A stretch of 64,000 nt of DNA from positions 15,562-79,561 of the forward strand of contig JANNDY010000003.1 of the NCBI GenBank assembly GCA_031378345.1, read 5' to 3'. The position numbers and the translations under genes are program-made. This DNA is from Emticicia sp031378345. Its GTDB lineage: Bacteria > Bacteroidota > Bacteroidia > Cytophagales > Spirosomataceae. This document shows positions 1 to 10,400 of the stretch, one piece after another. Numbering within the stretch: the first letter of the stretch is position 1; each line of letters starts with the position of its first letter. The notes under the pieces were generated by a model, which was not told the origin of the DNA, did no database searches, and was given only the letters and a program-made list of their open reading frames with translations.

Positions 1-147
1 CAATTTTTTGGGTAAATATAAGATAATTCTTGAATTTTAGATTCCTATACTATCTGTTTGCAGGAGGCTTCAACTAAACTAAGGTTTTTTGGTAATTTTT
101 TATTTACTTTGAATAACGGTTCACTAATCATCAAACCTAACACATTA

Positions 148-3100
148 ATGAAAAAAGCATTGTTTCTTACCCTCCTACTTATCAACACCTTATCAACTTA
201 TGCACAAAAAGAGCCTGATTTCCTGACAAACCATAATAAACGTTGGGTAGATTCGGTTTTTGCAACGCTGACGTTAGAAGATAAAATAGGGCAATTGCTT
301 ATGCCTCGTGGCAATACTTCGGGCAAGCCGCACGATGTGGCAAAGCTCAAAAGTTGGGTAAAAGATTATCATATTGGTGGAATAGTGATGTTTGCAGCTC
401 CGCCAACTGTCCAAGCTCGCCTTGTAAACGAACTACAAGCGATGTCGAAAGTGCCACTTTTGATAGGGATGGATTTGGAATGGGGCTTGGCAATGCGACT
501 TGATAGCACTGTTCGTTTTCCTTACCAAATGACGCTTGGAGCAATGCAGGGCAACGAAAAATTGCTTTACGAAATGGGCGTTGAGGTTGGCAAACAATGC
601 CGCCGAATGGGCGTTCATGTCAATTATGCTCCTGTGGTTGATGTCAATATAAATCCAAATAACCCTGTTATTAATTTCCGTTCTTTTGGCGAAAACCAAA
701 ATGATGTTGCCAATAAAGCCCTCGCTTATATGCAGGGTATGAATAGCGAACATTTGCTTACTTCGGCAAAACATTTTCCAGGTCATGGCGATACTGGCGT
801 AGATTCGCATTTCGATTTACCACTCATTCCTCATGACAGAAAACGCTTAGATGCTATTGAGTTTTTTCCATATAAAATCTTGATAGATAATGGTTTAAGT
901 GGAATTATGACTTCTCATTTGAGTGTGCCAGTATTGGACACTACCAAGAATTTAGCAGCGACTTTTTCTAAAAAAATCGTTACAGATATTTTGCGTAAAG
1001 ACCTCAATTTCAAGGGTTTGACTTTTACCGATGCGATGGATATGGAAGGTGCGATAAAATATTTTTCGAAAGGACAGGCAAATGTGCGGGCGGTTTTGGC
1101 AGGAAATGATATTTTGGAAACCTTTGAAGATGCAGGCGGTGCAATTGCAGCAATTAAAACAGCGATTGAAAACAAAGAGATTTCGATGGAAGAAATTGAT
1201 TTTCGAGTGCGTAAGATTTTAATGGCAAAATCTTGGGTTGGGCTTGACAAATATCGACCTATTGAAATCAAAAATTTGATTGCCGATTTGAATACCACGA
1301 AATCAGATTTATTGAATCGTCAGATGGCAGAAGCAACCATTACTTTAGTTAAAAATGATGATAAAATGCTGCCTATCAAGGATTTAACTAAACGCATCGC
1401 CAGCGTTTCGATTGATGCCACACAATTAACAGCTTTTCAGAAAATGACTTCAAACTATACAACCATTGACCATTTTCAGCTTCCGCCAAATGCCCCAGAT
1501 TCAAGTATTAACAAGGTTTTGGAACAAACCAAAAGCTATGATTTGATTTTGGTGAATTTGCATCTAAATAATATTCGTCCAGCCGCTAAATATGGCATGA
1601 CAGATGCCAATAAAAAGGCATTAAAAGCTCTCACAGGTACAGGAAAGGCAATAACAACCATTTTTGGAAACCCTTATTCGCTTGATAAATTTGAAGATTT
1701 AGAAAAATCAAAAGCCATCGTAATGGCTTATCAGCTAACCAATTATATGGAAGAAGCTGCGGCACAAGCGATTTTTGGAGCAAATAAAATGCTTGGAAAA
1801 CTACCAGTTTCGATAAATGCTAACTATAAATATGGCATGGGCGAAAATACAGAATCTCTCGGCAGACTGGCCTACGGAATTCCAGAAATGGTCGGTCTTG
1901 ATGGTGCAGAATTAAATCGCAGAATTGACTCCGTAATCAATCTTGGACTTAGAGAAAAAGCCTATCCTGGGGCAACAATGGAAGTAGCCAAAGATGGAAG
2001 AGTGATTTATCAAAAAGCGTTTGGGTTTCATACTTATGAAGCAGCAAGCAGCTCCTCTTCGGCAAGTAATGAGGTAAAATTCAAGGCTGATAATAAAAAT
2101 GACGTGATGGATGAAGCTGTAAAAAAGAACATACCAACAACTCCCCCATCGGGGCGGTTCGACGGTTCGACGGGGGGGGCTGTTGGTCTTACTGACCTCT
2201 ACGACCTTGCTTCTGTTACGAAGGTAAGTACTTCGGCATTAGCAATTATGCAGTTGATGAGCGAAGGAAAATTTGATTTAGATAAAAGTTTCAAAGATTA
2301 TTATGCCGAATTTGCCGATGGCAATAAAGCTGATTTGCGTTTCCGTGATATGCTTACACACAAATCGGGCTTGAAGGCTTGGATTCCTTTTTGGATGGAT
2401 TGCATTGATTCGGTCAAAACGGTCAAAAATAGTGCTGTTTTCAAGGAAAAAGGGTATGCTTCTCAGTACAAAAAGAAGTTTTTTATGAGTAAGAAAAAAT
2501 ATAATTTGTTGCTTGCTCAAGCTATAAAAACAGACAAAAATTTGTGGAAAGATTGTCTTTCGCCAAGTACAATGATTTGGAAAGAAAATACACTTTCTAC
2601 TAAACAAACTGCCGACTTTAATGTGCAAGTTGCCGACTCACTTTGGCTACATAAAGACTACAGAAAAACGATTTTTGATGCCATCGAAAACTCGCCTGTA
2701 AAACCCGAACAAGGCTACGTTTATAGCGATTTACATTATTATACGTATCCTACTTTTGTGGCTAAATTGGTGGGCATGCCTTGGGAAGATTATTTGAAGA
2801 AAACTTATGAACAAATTGGAGCTAACTCACTGACTTACAATCCTTTACGGTTTTATTCTAAAGCTCAAATTGTGCCGTCGGAGCGAGATACTTTGTTTAG
2901 AAAAACTGTAATTCACGGGCGTGTGCATGACGAAGGTGCAGCAATGTTGGACGGCATTTCGGGGCATGCAGGGCTTTTTGGTAATGTCAATGATTTGACA
3001 AAATTGATGCAAATGTATTTACAAAAGGGAAGCTACGGTGGCTCGCAATTTATCAAACCCGAAGTGATTGCCGAATGTACAAAATACCAATTTCCAGAAC

Positions 3101-3357
3101 TCAAAAATCGTCGTGCGATTGCTTTTGATAAGTTAGATTTCAATCCAAAAATTTCAAATGGTCCACAGTCGGCATCGCCCGAAAGTTATGGTCATTCTGG
3201 TTTTACAGGAACATTCGTTTGGATTGACCCAAAATACAATATGGTTTATACATTTCTCTCAAATCGAGTTTATCCAACTCGTGATAATGTAAAAATCAGC
3301 ACTTTGAATATAAGGACGGAAGTCGGCGAACAGATTTATAAAGTGATGAAGAAATAG
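148..3357 (+). CDS. GH3 beta-N-acetylglucosaminidase-like / serine hydrolase (beta-lactamase fold) fusion
   Basis: Predicted exported cell-wall or glycan hydrolase of 1069 aa. The start at 148 gives a clean signal peptide (MKKALFLTLLLINTLSTYAQ); an in-frame extension further upstream has no such signal. The N-terminal GH3 domain spans about residues 25-400. It has the NagZ-type motif KHFPGHGDT (H213) followed by DSH (H221), and a TDAMDM segment whose D295 is the likely nucleophile. A GH3 C-terminal domain (about 410-580) follows. The C-terminal class C beta-lactamase/DD-peptidase-like domain (about 600-1069) has SVTK (S689, K692), YSD (Y859) and GHSG (H1016). The two-domain order is known from Bacteroidota. 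Residues around 640-685 look like an insertion just before the SxxK motif and contain a GC-rich palindrome. Substrate is inferred to be peptidoglycan fragments or GlcNAc glycans. A bidirectional terminator follows. Confidence 0.9.
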   Translation: MKKALFLTLLLINTLSTYAQKEPDFLTNHNKRWVDSVFATLTLEDKIGQLLMPRGNTSGKPHDVAKLKSWVKDYHIGGIVMFAAPPTVQARLVNELQAMSKVPLLIGMDLEWGLAMRLDSTVRFPYQMTLGAMQGNEKLLYEMGVEVGKQCRRMGVHVNYAPVVDVNINPNNPVINFRSFGENQNDVANKALAYMQGMNSEHLLTSAKHFPGHGDTGVDSHFDLPLIPHDRKRLDAIEFFPYKILIDNGLSGIMTSHLSVPVLDTTKNLAATFSKKIVTDILRKDLNFKGLTFTDAMDMEGAIKYFSKGQANVRAVLAGNDILETFEDAGGAIAAIKTAIENKEISMEEIDFRVRKILMAKSWVGLDKYRPIEIKNLIADLNTTKSDLLNRQMAEATITLVKNDDKMLPIKDLTKRIASVSIDATQLTAFQKMTSNYTTIDHFQLPPNAPDSSINKVLEQTKSYDLILVNLHLNNIRPAAKYGMTDANKKALKALTGTGKAITTIFGNPYSLDKFEDLEKSKAIVMAYQLTNYMEEAAAQAIFGANKMLGKLPVSINANYKYGMGENTESLGRLAYGIPEMVGLDGAELNRRIDSVINLGLREKAYPGATMEVAKDGRVIYQKAFGFHTYEAASSSSSASNEVKFKADNKNDVMDEAVKKNIPTTPPSGRFDGSTGGAVGLTDLYDLASVTKVSTSALAIMQLMSEGKFDLDKSFKDYYAEFADGNKADLRFRDMLTHKSGLKAWIPFWMDCIDSVKTVKNSAVFKEKGYASQYKKKFFMSKKKYNLLLAQAIKTDKNLWKDCLSPSTMIWKENTLSTKQTADFNVQVADSLWLHKDYRKTIFDAIENSPVKPEQGYVYSDLHYYTYPTFVAKLVGMPWEDYLKKTYEQIGANSLTYNPLRFYSKAQIVPSERDTLFRKTVIHGRVHDEGAAMLDGISGHAGLFGNVNDLTKLMQMYLQKGSYGGSQFIKPEVIAECTKYQFPELKNRRAIAFDKLDFNPKISNGPQSASPESYGHSGFTGTFVWIDPKYNMVYTFLSNRVYPTRDNVKISTLNIRTEVGEQIYKVMKK
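2133..2187. repeat. GC-rich palindrome inside the GH3 fusion gene
   Basis: Within the linker before the serine-hydrolase domain, ACCAACA at 2133 pairs with TGTTGGT ending at 2187. A C-run and a G-run continue the pairing inward. The interior carries two tandem copies of CGGTTCGA (2155-2162 and 2163-2170). The segment is far richer in G and C than the surrounding gene and stays in frame, encoding a Gly/Ser/Pro-rich stretch. It looks like an inserted repeat element tolerated in a linker. Confidence 0.6.
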
Positions 3358-3371
3358 AAAGGCATATTTTC

Positions 3372-3410
3372 AAAAGAGGCTCAAATTTCTAAGTTTGAGC
3401 CTCTTTTTTT
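3372..3410. terminator. bidirectional rho-independent terminator
   Basis: A 10-bp stem (GAGGCTCAAA at 3376-3385, TTTGAGCCTC at 3394-3403) is preceded by A residues and followed by a T-run. It can therefore stop transcription from both sides. It overlaps the last codons of the minus-strand gene ending at 3389. Confidence 0.85.
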
Positions 3411-3724
3411 TGATAATTATAGATTTGCCACAAACCAAAAAGTACCATCAATACTCCCAAAATAGCTCGCAAAAGATAGCTAAACCTTATATTTTCAGCC
3501 TTAATAAAGAAAATTGCTATTTGTGCTATTACAAATAATATTAGTCCGTCTTTAATGTTTTTCTTGGTTTTTTTGAGTTTATGTCTTTTGTAAGCTTCTT
3601 GAGCTATTTTTGAAGCTGTGATTTCGTCATAATTATCTTGTAACTCTTGTTTGATGAATAAATAAGATTCACCCTTACTAAACAAATTGACTTGCTTTAT
3701 TATTTCATTTTCTAAGTCTTGCAT
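3389..3724 (-). CDS. small membrane protein of unknown function
   Basis: Predicted 111-aa protein. It has an acidic/amphipathic N-terminal half (MQDLENEIIKQVNLFSKGES...) followed by KLKKTKKNIKDG and two hydrophobic segments (roughly GLILFVIAQIAIFFI and YLLRAILGVLMVLFGLWQIY), so it is probably a two-helix inner-membrane protein. The start at 3724 was chosen because it leaves a 13-nt gap after the ppc stop. Longer starts (3772 or 3760) would run back into ppc. It is probably co-transcribed with ppc. No family is recognised. The 3' end lies inside the terminator hairpin. Confidence 0.6.
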   Translation of the reverse strand: MQDLENEIIKQVNLFSKGESYLFIKQELQDNYDEITASKIAQEAYKRHKLKKTKKNIKDGLILFVIAQIAIFFIKAENIRFSYLLRAILGVLMVLFGLWQIYNYQKKEAQT

Positions 3725-3737
3725 AATAATTGTTGTT

Positions 3738-6293
3738 TTACGCCGAATTTCTACTCGCATTAATATTTCCAAACAACGAGCGAGTAACCATTTTTTCGTA
3801 GGCTAATCTTAGTTTCTCGTCTTCGGTTTCTTCTATTTTTTGCAAAGCATATTGCTGAATCGTGAGCAATGGCAACACGATATTTTCTCGATAATTGATT
3901 GATAATTTACTCAATTCCTCTGACTCCATCAATACTTTTTGACCTGAAACGATAAGCATTGTTTCTACCGTCAAAAGGTATTCTTCGTAGAGTATTTTCC
4001 AAAACTCGCCATATTCTGGGTCGTTTTTCATGTAATATGTTAATGGAAAGTAGGTTTTGGTCAAAGCCATCATGCTATTTTCCATCAAAGTTTTGAAATA
4101 TAATGAGCTTTCATAAAGCAATTTCAAATCTTCTAAACGTCCTTCTTCGATAACTTTTTGAAGAGCCGAGCCAAAACCAAAATAACCTGGCACATTTTGC
4201 TTCAATTGACTCCAAGAACCTACAAAAGGAATCGCTCTCAAGTCTGACAAAACTAATTTTTTCCCTGCACTTCGTTTACTTGGGCGACTGCCAATATTGG
4301 TCAAACCATAATATTTCAGCGGACTTTTGTTTTCAAGATAAGATACAAATAGTGGATGTTCTTTTAGCTCAAAATATTTTTTTACGCCTTCTTCTGCCAG
4401 TTCATCAATCAGATTTCGCTCTTTTTTATCAATAATTGATTTATCATCATGGAAAACGTCGTTGATGATTCCTGCCGAAAGCAATTGTTCAAAATTAAAC
4501 ATCGCTTGCGAACGTGAGCCATACATCGAAGTAATTGTTTGTCCCTGAATCGTAATCTGAATTTCGTTATTGGCAATCGTTGGTCCTTGCGAGGCATAAA
4601 ACTGGTGCGTTTTTCCACCTCCACGAGCTGGCGGGCCACCACGACCATCAAAAAACATGACTTCTATTTGATTTTTCTTTGAAACTCTACTTAATTTTTC
4701 TTTGGCTTGATAAATCTCCCAGTTGGCTTTTACATAACCGCCATCTTTTGTGCCGTCCGAAAACCCAAGCATAATTGTTTGTTGATTTTTGCGGTGAGCC
4801 AAATGTTTTTTGTAAAATGGTAAAGCATAAAGGCTCGATATTGTTGCTTGCGAATCATCTAAGCCCTCGATGGTTTCAAACAATGGCAACACATCAACAT
4901 TCACTTCGGAATCTTTGTAACCACAAAATCTGAACAAAGCCAAAACTTCCAAAACAGAAAAAATCGAAGTAGAATTACTAATAATATAACGATGACAGGC
5001 TTTTTCACCATTCATTGCCTGTATTTCTTGAATCGCCCGAACAGTTCTGAAAGTATCTTTTGTGAGGGCTTCTTCAAAATCATCTTCATTAATTAAAATT
5101 TCTTTTTCGGTCAAAAAATGAAGTTTTTCCGCATTGCTCCAATCGGCATAATTTTTTGTAGAAATATTATATTTTTGGTTGATTTGCTGCATTACATTTT
5201 CATGGATACTGCTATCTTGGCGAATATCTAAGCTTGCAAAATGTAAACCGAATAGTTTTACTTGTTGAATAAATCTATCTAAAACATCTAAAAACAAGGA
5301 ATTATGTTTAGAAATGAGCATTTCTCGCACTTCGTAGAGCGACGAAAGCAACTCAAAAAGCGTCAAATCATTTTGCAAACCATTCATGTTGGCATGAATC
5401 CGATTACTGATTTTGGTCAAAAGTGGCATCACTCCTTTGAAAGTCAAACGTCGGCAAATTTCCTTAAAATCATTATAATAACATTTCAAAATACTACTCC
5501 GAAGTTCAATTGCCACTCTTTTTGAAATGTCTGCCGTAACAAAAGGATTGCCGTCACGGTCGCCACCGGGCCAAAAACCCAGCTCCAAAACAGGGTGAAA
5601 AGTATGTTCTTTTGCTTGAAAAAAGGTATTTAGTTTTTCATGAATTTCACCAATAACTTGGTAATAAACATGGCGGAGATAAAATATAATACTCTGAGCT
5701 TCATCGAATGGCGTAGGTTTTATGTCATTAATAAAAGGGGTTTTGCCTAATTGTTGGAGCAAGGAATCAATACCGTTAATGTCGTTTTGGGGAATAAGTT
5801 CTTCCAAATCTTGAATAATTCGGAGTACACTATTTGGATAAAATTGTGTAGGGTGTGCCGTAAAAACAATGCGAACCTTGAAGTTTTTTAGTTTTTCATA
5901 GACTTCGTCCAACTTATTCTGTTGTTGTGCCAAGTCGAGCGTGTGCTGTAAAGTGCCTTTTCCGTTGAGTGGGGTTAGTTTTTCAAAAGCTGAATCTTCG
6001 ATACTATCAAACAAAACCACTTGTCGCTCAATGTAAGTAATGAAGCGAAACAGCAAATCAATTTTCTCTTTTTCTTCCTTTATAGAAGTATATTGACTAA
6101 AAAAGTTATCAACGATTTCTTTTGGTTCTTTGCCTTGCTCAAAACCCGACTCCGAAATATCATGCAAAAAAGGCATCAATTGACCTATTTTGGTCATTTT
6201 GTCATAAGGAAGCCTTGAAAAAAGGGTATTGAAAACAAGATATTTGTTATGAACCTCTTGTGTAAAAACCGAATCAATTGAGTTTTTTGGCAT
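3738..6293 (-). CDS. ppc: phosphoenolpyruvate carboxylase
   Basis: Carboxylates phosphoenolpyruvate to oxaloacetate to replenish the TCA cycle; cytosolic. The 851-aa protein carries the main family signatures: FTAHPTQ with the catalytic His at about residue 147, GGDRDGNPFVT at about 243, the GRGGPPARGGG glycine/arginine loop at about 547, and GSRPSKR followed by LRAIPFVGSW. The start at 6293 (MPKNSIDS) was preferred over an upstream Met at 6335, whose extension lacks family character. The chain ends in RNSA; many PEPCs end in a conserved glycine (QNTG-type), and I cannot tell whether RNSA is normal for this lineage. A small membrane protein gene follows at 13 nt, probably in the same transcript. 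Confidence 0.96.
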   Translation of the reverse strand: MPKNSIDSVFTQEVHNKYLVFNTLFSRLPYDKMTKIGQLMPFLHDISESGFEQGKEPKEIVDNFFSQYTSIKEEKEKIDLLFRFITYIERQVVLFDSIEDSAFEKLTPLNGKGTLQHTLDLAQQQNKLDEVYEKLKNFKVRIVFTAHPTQFYPNSVLRIIQDLEELIPQNDINGIDSLLQQLGKTPFINDIKPTPFDEAQSIIFYLRHVYYQVIGEIHEKLNTFFQAKEHTFHPVLELGFWPGGDRDGNPFVTADISKRVAIELRSSILKCYYNDFKEICRRLTFKGVMPLLTKISNRIHANMNGLQNDLTLFELLSSLYEVREMLISKHNSLFLDVLDRFIQQVKLFGLHFASLDIRQDSSIHENVMQQINQKYNISTKNYADWSNAEKLHFLTEKEILINEDDFEEALTKDTFRTVRAIQEIQAMNGEKACHRYIISNSTSIFSVLEVLALFRFCGYKDSEVNVDVLPLFETIEGLDDSQATISSLYALPFYKKHLAHRKNQQTIMLGFSDGTKDGGYVKANWEIYQAKEKLSRVSKKNQIEVMFFDGRGGPPARGGGKTHQFYASQGPTIANNEIQITIQGQTITSMYGSRSQAMFNFEQLLSAGIINDVFHDDKSIIDKKERNLIDELAEEGVKKYFELKEHPLFVSYLENKSPLKYYGLTNIGSRPSKRSAGKKLVLSDLRAIPFVGSWSQLKQNVPGYFGFGSALQKVIEEGRLEDLKLLYESSLYFKTLMENSMMALTKTYFPLTYYMKNDPEYGEFWKILYEEYLLTVETMLIVSGQKVLMESEELSKLSINYRENIVLPLLTIQQYALQKIEETEDEKLRLAYEKMVTRSLFGNINASRNSA

Positions 6294-6429
6294 TGCTTTG
6301 CAGATAATGTTGTTTTGAACAAACAAAATTCGCAAATAGATACTGCATTTTGATAGGTTTGCAGAATTAAAATTGGTTTTTCTTGAAAAAATTAAAATTT
6401 TTCATAAGAAAAAACAAAAAATAAGAATT

Positions 6430-7197
6430 TTATAGCGAAGGATAAACAAGTTTATTTTTAAAAATTCCTTTTGGCATTATTTTTTTCCAATTACTTTTTT
6501 TCAATGCCAATCTATCTGCAATAATCGAAAACACCGAAGCATTTACGCCCAGACCAATATGACTTCCACGCACTTGAATATTTTGATGAAAATTATCTTC
6601 CTCCTTTTCCATACAAATCTCCCAATTGACAATACCATCTTCTTTTGAGTAAATTGCCGTTGTTGGTACAGGTGCAGGAATAGGCAAATTTTCCAAAAAA
6701 CTACTATTTACGTGCTTTACACGCTTGCCACCATTCATTAAACGATACATCCATTCGGCATTATTTGGCTCGGTGAGACCTGCAAATGGCGAACCTAAAG
6801 TGATGATTTGTTGTATAATTTCGGGGCGTTCTTTGGCAGCTTGACGAGCAAAAACTCCGCCCAAACTCCAGCCAATTAAACTTATTGGTTTGCCTGTTTT
6901 GGCATAAATTTCATCAATTCTTTCTAAAAGTAGCTCCAAATACTCTACTTTTCCTACATTTCTACCCAAACCCCAGTCATAAACGTCATAGCCAAGTTTT
7001 GCGATAAATTTCCTCAAAACTCCTGTCGAACGCTCCGAACTCATAAAGCCCGGCACAACCATCACGGGGTGTCCGTCGCCAGTTTTTTCAGTTGATTTTA
7101 AGCTATTATAAGAAAATGAAAGACCAAGCTCAACTAATGCCCGACTTGGCTCACTTAATAACCAAAAAACCGACGGACGGTTAATAGATTTTGCCAT
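6430..7197 (-). CDS. alpha/beta-hydrolase (esterase/lipase-like)
   Basis: Predicted 255-aa cytosolic hydrolase from the Met at 7197; an alternative Met at 7239 would give 269 aa. It has an oxyanion-type segment VVPGFMSSERST, a nucleophile elbow GWSLGG (Ser111) and acid SKEDG (Asp187). The histidine is in RGSHIGLG (His213). The order and spacing fit an alpha/beta-hydrolase catalytic triad. There is no signal peptide. The elbow and the LGSPFAG segment resemble PGAP1/lipase-type acyl hydrolases, but the substrate is unknown. It is divergently oriented from the acyltransferase fusion gene at 7427, so the two may share a control region at about 7200-7426. Confidence 0.8.
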   Translation of the reverse strand: MAKSINRPSVFWLLSEPSRALVELGLSFSYNSLKSTEKTGDGHPVMVVPGFMSSERSTGVLRKFIAKLGYDVYDWGLGRNVGKVEYLELLLERIDEIYAKTGKPISLIGWSLGGVFARQAAKERPEIIQQIITLGSPFAGLTEPNNAEWMYRLMNGGKRVKHVNSSFLENLPIPAPVPTTAIYSKEDGIVNWEICMEKEEDNFHQNIQVRGSHIGLGVNASVFSIIADRLALKKSNWKKIMPKGIFKNKLVYPSL

Positions 7198-7426
7198 ATT
7201 TACGGTTGAATTTTCTACGTTTATATAATGGAAAGGCACGGTATTATTTTTTAGTGGTTGTTATAAATACTTTGTTCAAAAAGCAAATATTATTAAAATA
7301 ATACAAATAAATAACAAAATGTTGAAATATTTTTGTTTTTGTGAACAAATTCTGAATAGAATCTTCAAAATCTTTGCATTACAAAAAGTATTGCGTATTT
7401 TTCGTAAAATACACTTTTTCAACATA

Positions 7427-10400
7427 ATGGACTCAAATTCAACAAGCACCGAAATCCAAAAAATATTAAACGAACCAACGTTTCAAAAAAAACTTGCTCG
7501 TATTTCTGTACAGAAAAATTTAAGTCAAGTACAGGCAAATATTGAGGCGGAATCTTACCTGCGAGAGCTTTTTACCGAACACGATACTACTACAAATATT
7601 GGTTTTATTGAGGCATTTCAGTACATGATTAGTCAAGGTTACGACAAAGCCATTGACATCAATCAACAAGAAATGAAGGCTCTGGCAAAACTCATGCGGC
7701 AGCACCCGATAGCTTTTGTGCTTACCCACAAATCTTACATTGATTTATTGGTTTTGTCATTGGTTTTGGTGCGTCATGGCTTGCCAATTCCCTTTTTGTT
7801 TGCAGGAATCAACCTCGATTTGTTTTTGGTTGGCAAGCTCGCTCGCAAAAATGGCACAATTTTCATCAGGCGTTCTTTCAAAGATAATCCTATCTACAAG
7901 GCATCTCTGCGGCATTTTATTACTTATTTGCTCAACAAACAATCACATTTTATGTGGGCGATTGAAGGCACTCGCTCACGCACAGGCAAGCTTGTTTGGC
8001 CCCAAATGGGCATTTTGAAATATCTCATGGAAGCCAATCATGATGCTCAGATAAAAGCAAAATATGTGCCTGTTTCGATAGTTTATGACTTGATTCCTGA
8101 CGTTGATGATATGACAGAAGAGGGTAGGGGCAAGAAGAAAAATCCTGAAAACTTGAAGTGGCTCATTAATTATTGGAAAAAAATGGGCAAAAATAGTTTG
8201 GGAAAAATATCACTCAGAATTGGTTCGCCCGCCGAAATGATTCATGACCAAAAATTTGATGTTCCGAGCGAAAACAGCGATAGCGAAAATATTTTAGCCG
8301 AAAGTTCTATCTCAAAATTGGCTTTCGATTTGGTTAATAAAATCAATGATATTACGCCAATTACGACCGTTTCGCTTGTCTGTACTGCCCTTTTGAGCAA
8401 ATTTGCACTTACCAAACGAGGCGTAGAAAGCAATGTGGCTGGCTTGATGCAGCTTATCGAAAGTCATAAATTGGATGCTTTGGTGGACAGAGGAATGCCT
8501 ATTGGTGAAAGTGTTCAAGTTGCTCTAAATTTGCTTACACAAGCTGATATTTTGCACCAACAAGGCGAAAGTTTGCACACAAAATATACAATTAATAGAG
8601 AAAAATATTTGCAAGCAACCTATTATGCCAATATGTCGGTGCAGCATTTGTACCATCGGGCGTTTATCGAACTGGCTTTATTGAAAATTTCTAATTCAAA
8701 AATTCAAGACCGTTCTATAAAGTTCTGGACAGAAATAATGTCGCTCAGAGATTTCTTCAAGTTTGAATTTTTCTATACTTCCAAAGAAATTTTTACGAAT
8801 GAAATAGAAGCCGAATTAAGTTTCATGCTTCCAAATTGGCAAGAAGAAATTTTCGAGAAAGAATCAGATATTATTGATTTATTGAAAAAACAAAGGATTT
8901 TGGTTGCCCCTGTAATCTTGAATAATTACATTGAGGCTTATAAAGTAGTGGGGCATGGCTTACAAATTTGGGACTCGGAAGTAGCTTTTGAAGAAAATAA
9001 ATTCACTGATTATTGCCTCTTTTTGGGCGAAGAAATGCACTGGTTAGGTCAAATCAAGCGAATTGAGGCAGTTTCTAAGCCTTTTTTGCAAAACGGCATT
9101 CGTTTGGTTGGCAACCTAAAATTAATTCCAGACAAACATAATCCTAAAAAAGAAGAGATAGAAAAATACAATTCTTGGACTGACGATATTGCAACGAGAA
9201 CAAATAAACTTCAAGGATTTACTTTAGAAAAACATAAGCAAATTGAACTACTTTCTGTGCCTGTTGAGCGAGAAATTGTGCCAGGTTCAAAAACAGATGG
9301 TTTAACCCAAGAAATATTAGCTGGCGAAAGAGGCTCTCACATCGGAGCATTTTTTGATTTAGACAGAACACTTATCAATGGTTTTTCGGCAAAAGATTTT
9401 GTAAAAACTCGTTTGATGAGTGGCAAATTTTCTTCCAAAGAATTAGTAAGTCAATTTGCAGGGGTTTTATCTTATGCCACCGGCGGCGGAAACTTTGCAA
9501 GTATGGCAGGACTAAGTGCCAAAGGCGTAGAAGGTGTGTCAGAGCAAGTTTTTATCGAAGTTGGTGAAGAAGTTTACCAAAAAACTTTGGCAGGAGCAAT
9601 TTTTCCAGAATCAAGGGCATTGGTTGCCGCCCATCTTTCCATGGGGCATACTGTTGCCATTGTTTCGGCAGCAACGCCTTATCAAGTCGAGCCTGTTGCC
9701 CGCGATTTAGGCGTGGATATTGTAAGGTGTACACGAATGGAGGTCGAACATGGCAAATTTACAGGCAAAATCATCGAACCCGCTTGTTGGGGAGAAGGAA
9801 AAGCCTATGCAGGAAGAGCCTTAGCAGAAAGTCACAGTTTAGATATGCACAAAAGTTTTTTCTATACCGATAGTGCCGAAGATTTGCCTTTGCTCGAAAT
9901 TGTGGGCAATCCTCGTCCGATAAATCCTGATACAAAACTTTCTACACTTGCCTTTCAAAACGATTGGCCCATTTTGCGTTTTACCGAAGAAAATAGTTCA
10001 AAAGTAACAAATTTGGTGCGTACAGGCATGGCTGGGGGTATTTTTATTCCTGCCATAATGAAAGGCGTTGCAAGCGGACTTACAAAAATGTCGTGGGAAG
10101 AAGGACTCGAATCTATGGTAACTGCCATCGGTGATTTTGGTACGACAGTGGCAGGAATCAAATTGGCAGTAAAAGGCGAAGAACATTTGTGGTCGCATCG
10201 TCCTGCAGTATTTATTTTTAATCACCAAAGTAATGCCGATGCACTTATTGCAGTAAAATTGCTCAAAAGAGGCATCAGGGGAGTCGCCAAAAAGGAGCTT
10301 CAAAAAATGCCGATCATTGGACAAATCATGCAAATGACAGGCACCATATTTTTGGATAGGGCGGCAGACAAAGAAAAATCAATTGAGGCGATGAAACCTG

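Noticed and set aside
433..1298. Antisense frames of up to 127 codons within the GH3 gene, and many like them in other large genes
   Set aside because: They lie fully inside strongly supported genes on the other strand and show no conserved motifs.
3738..6293. PEPC ending RNSA taken as a truncated enzyme
   Set aside because: The full length and all catalytic motifs are present; the ending may simply be lineage-typical.
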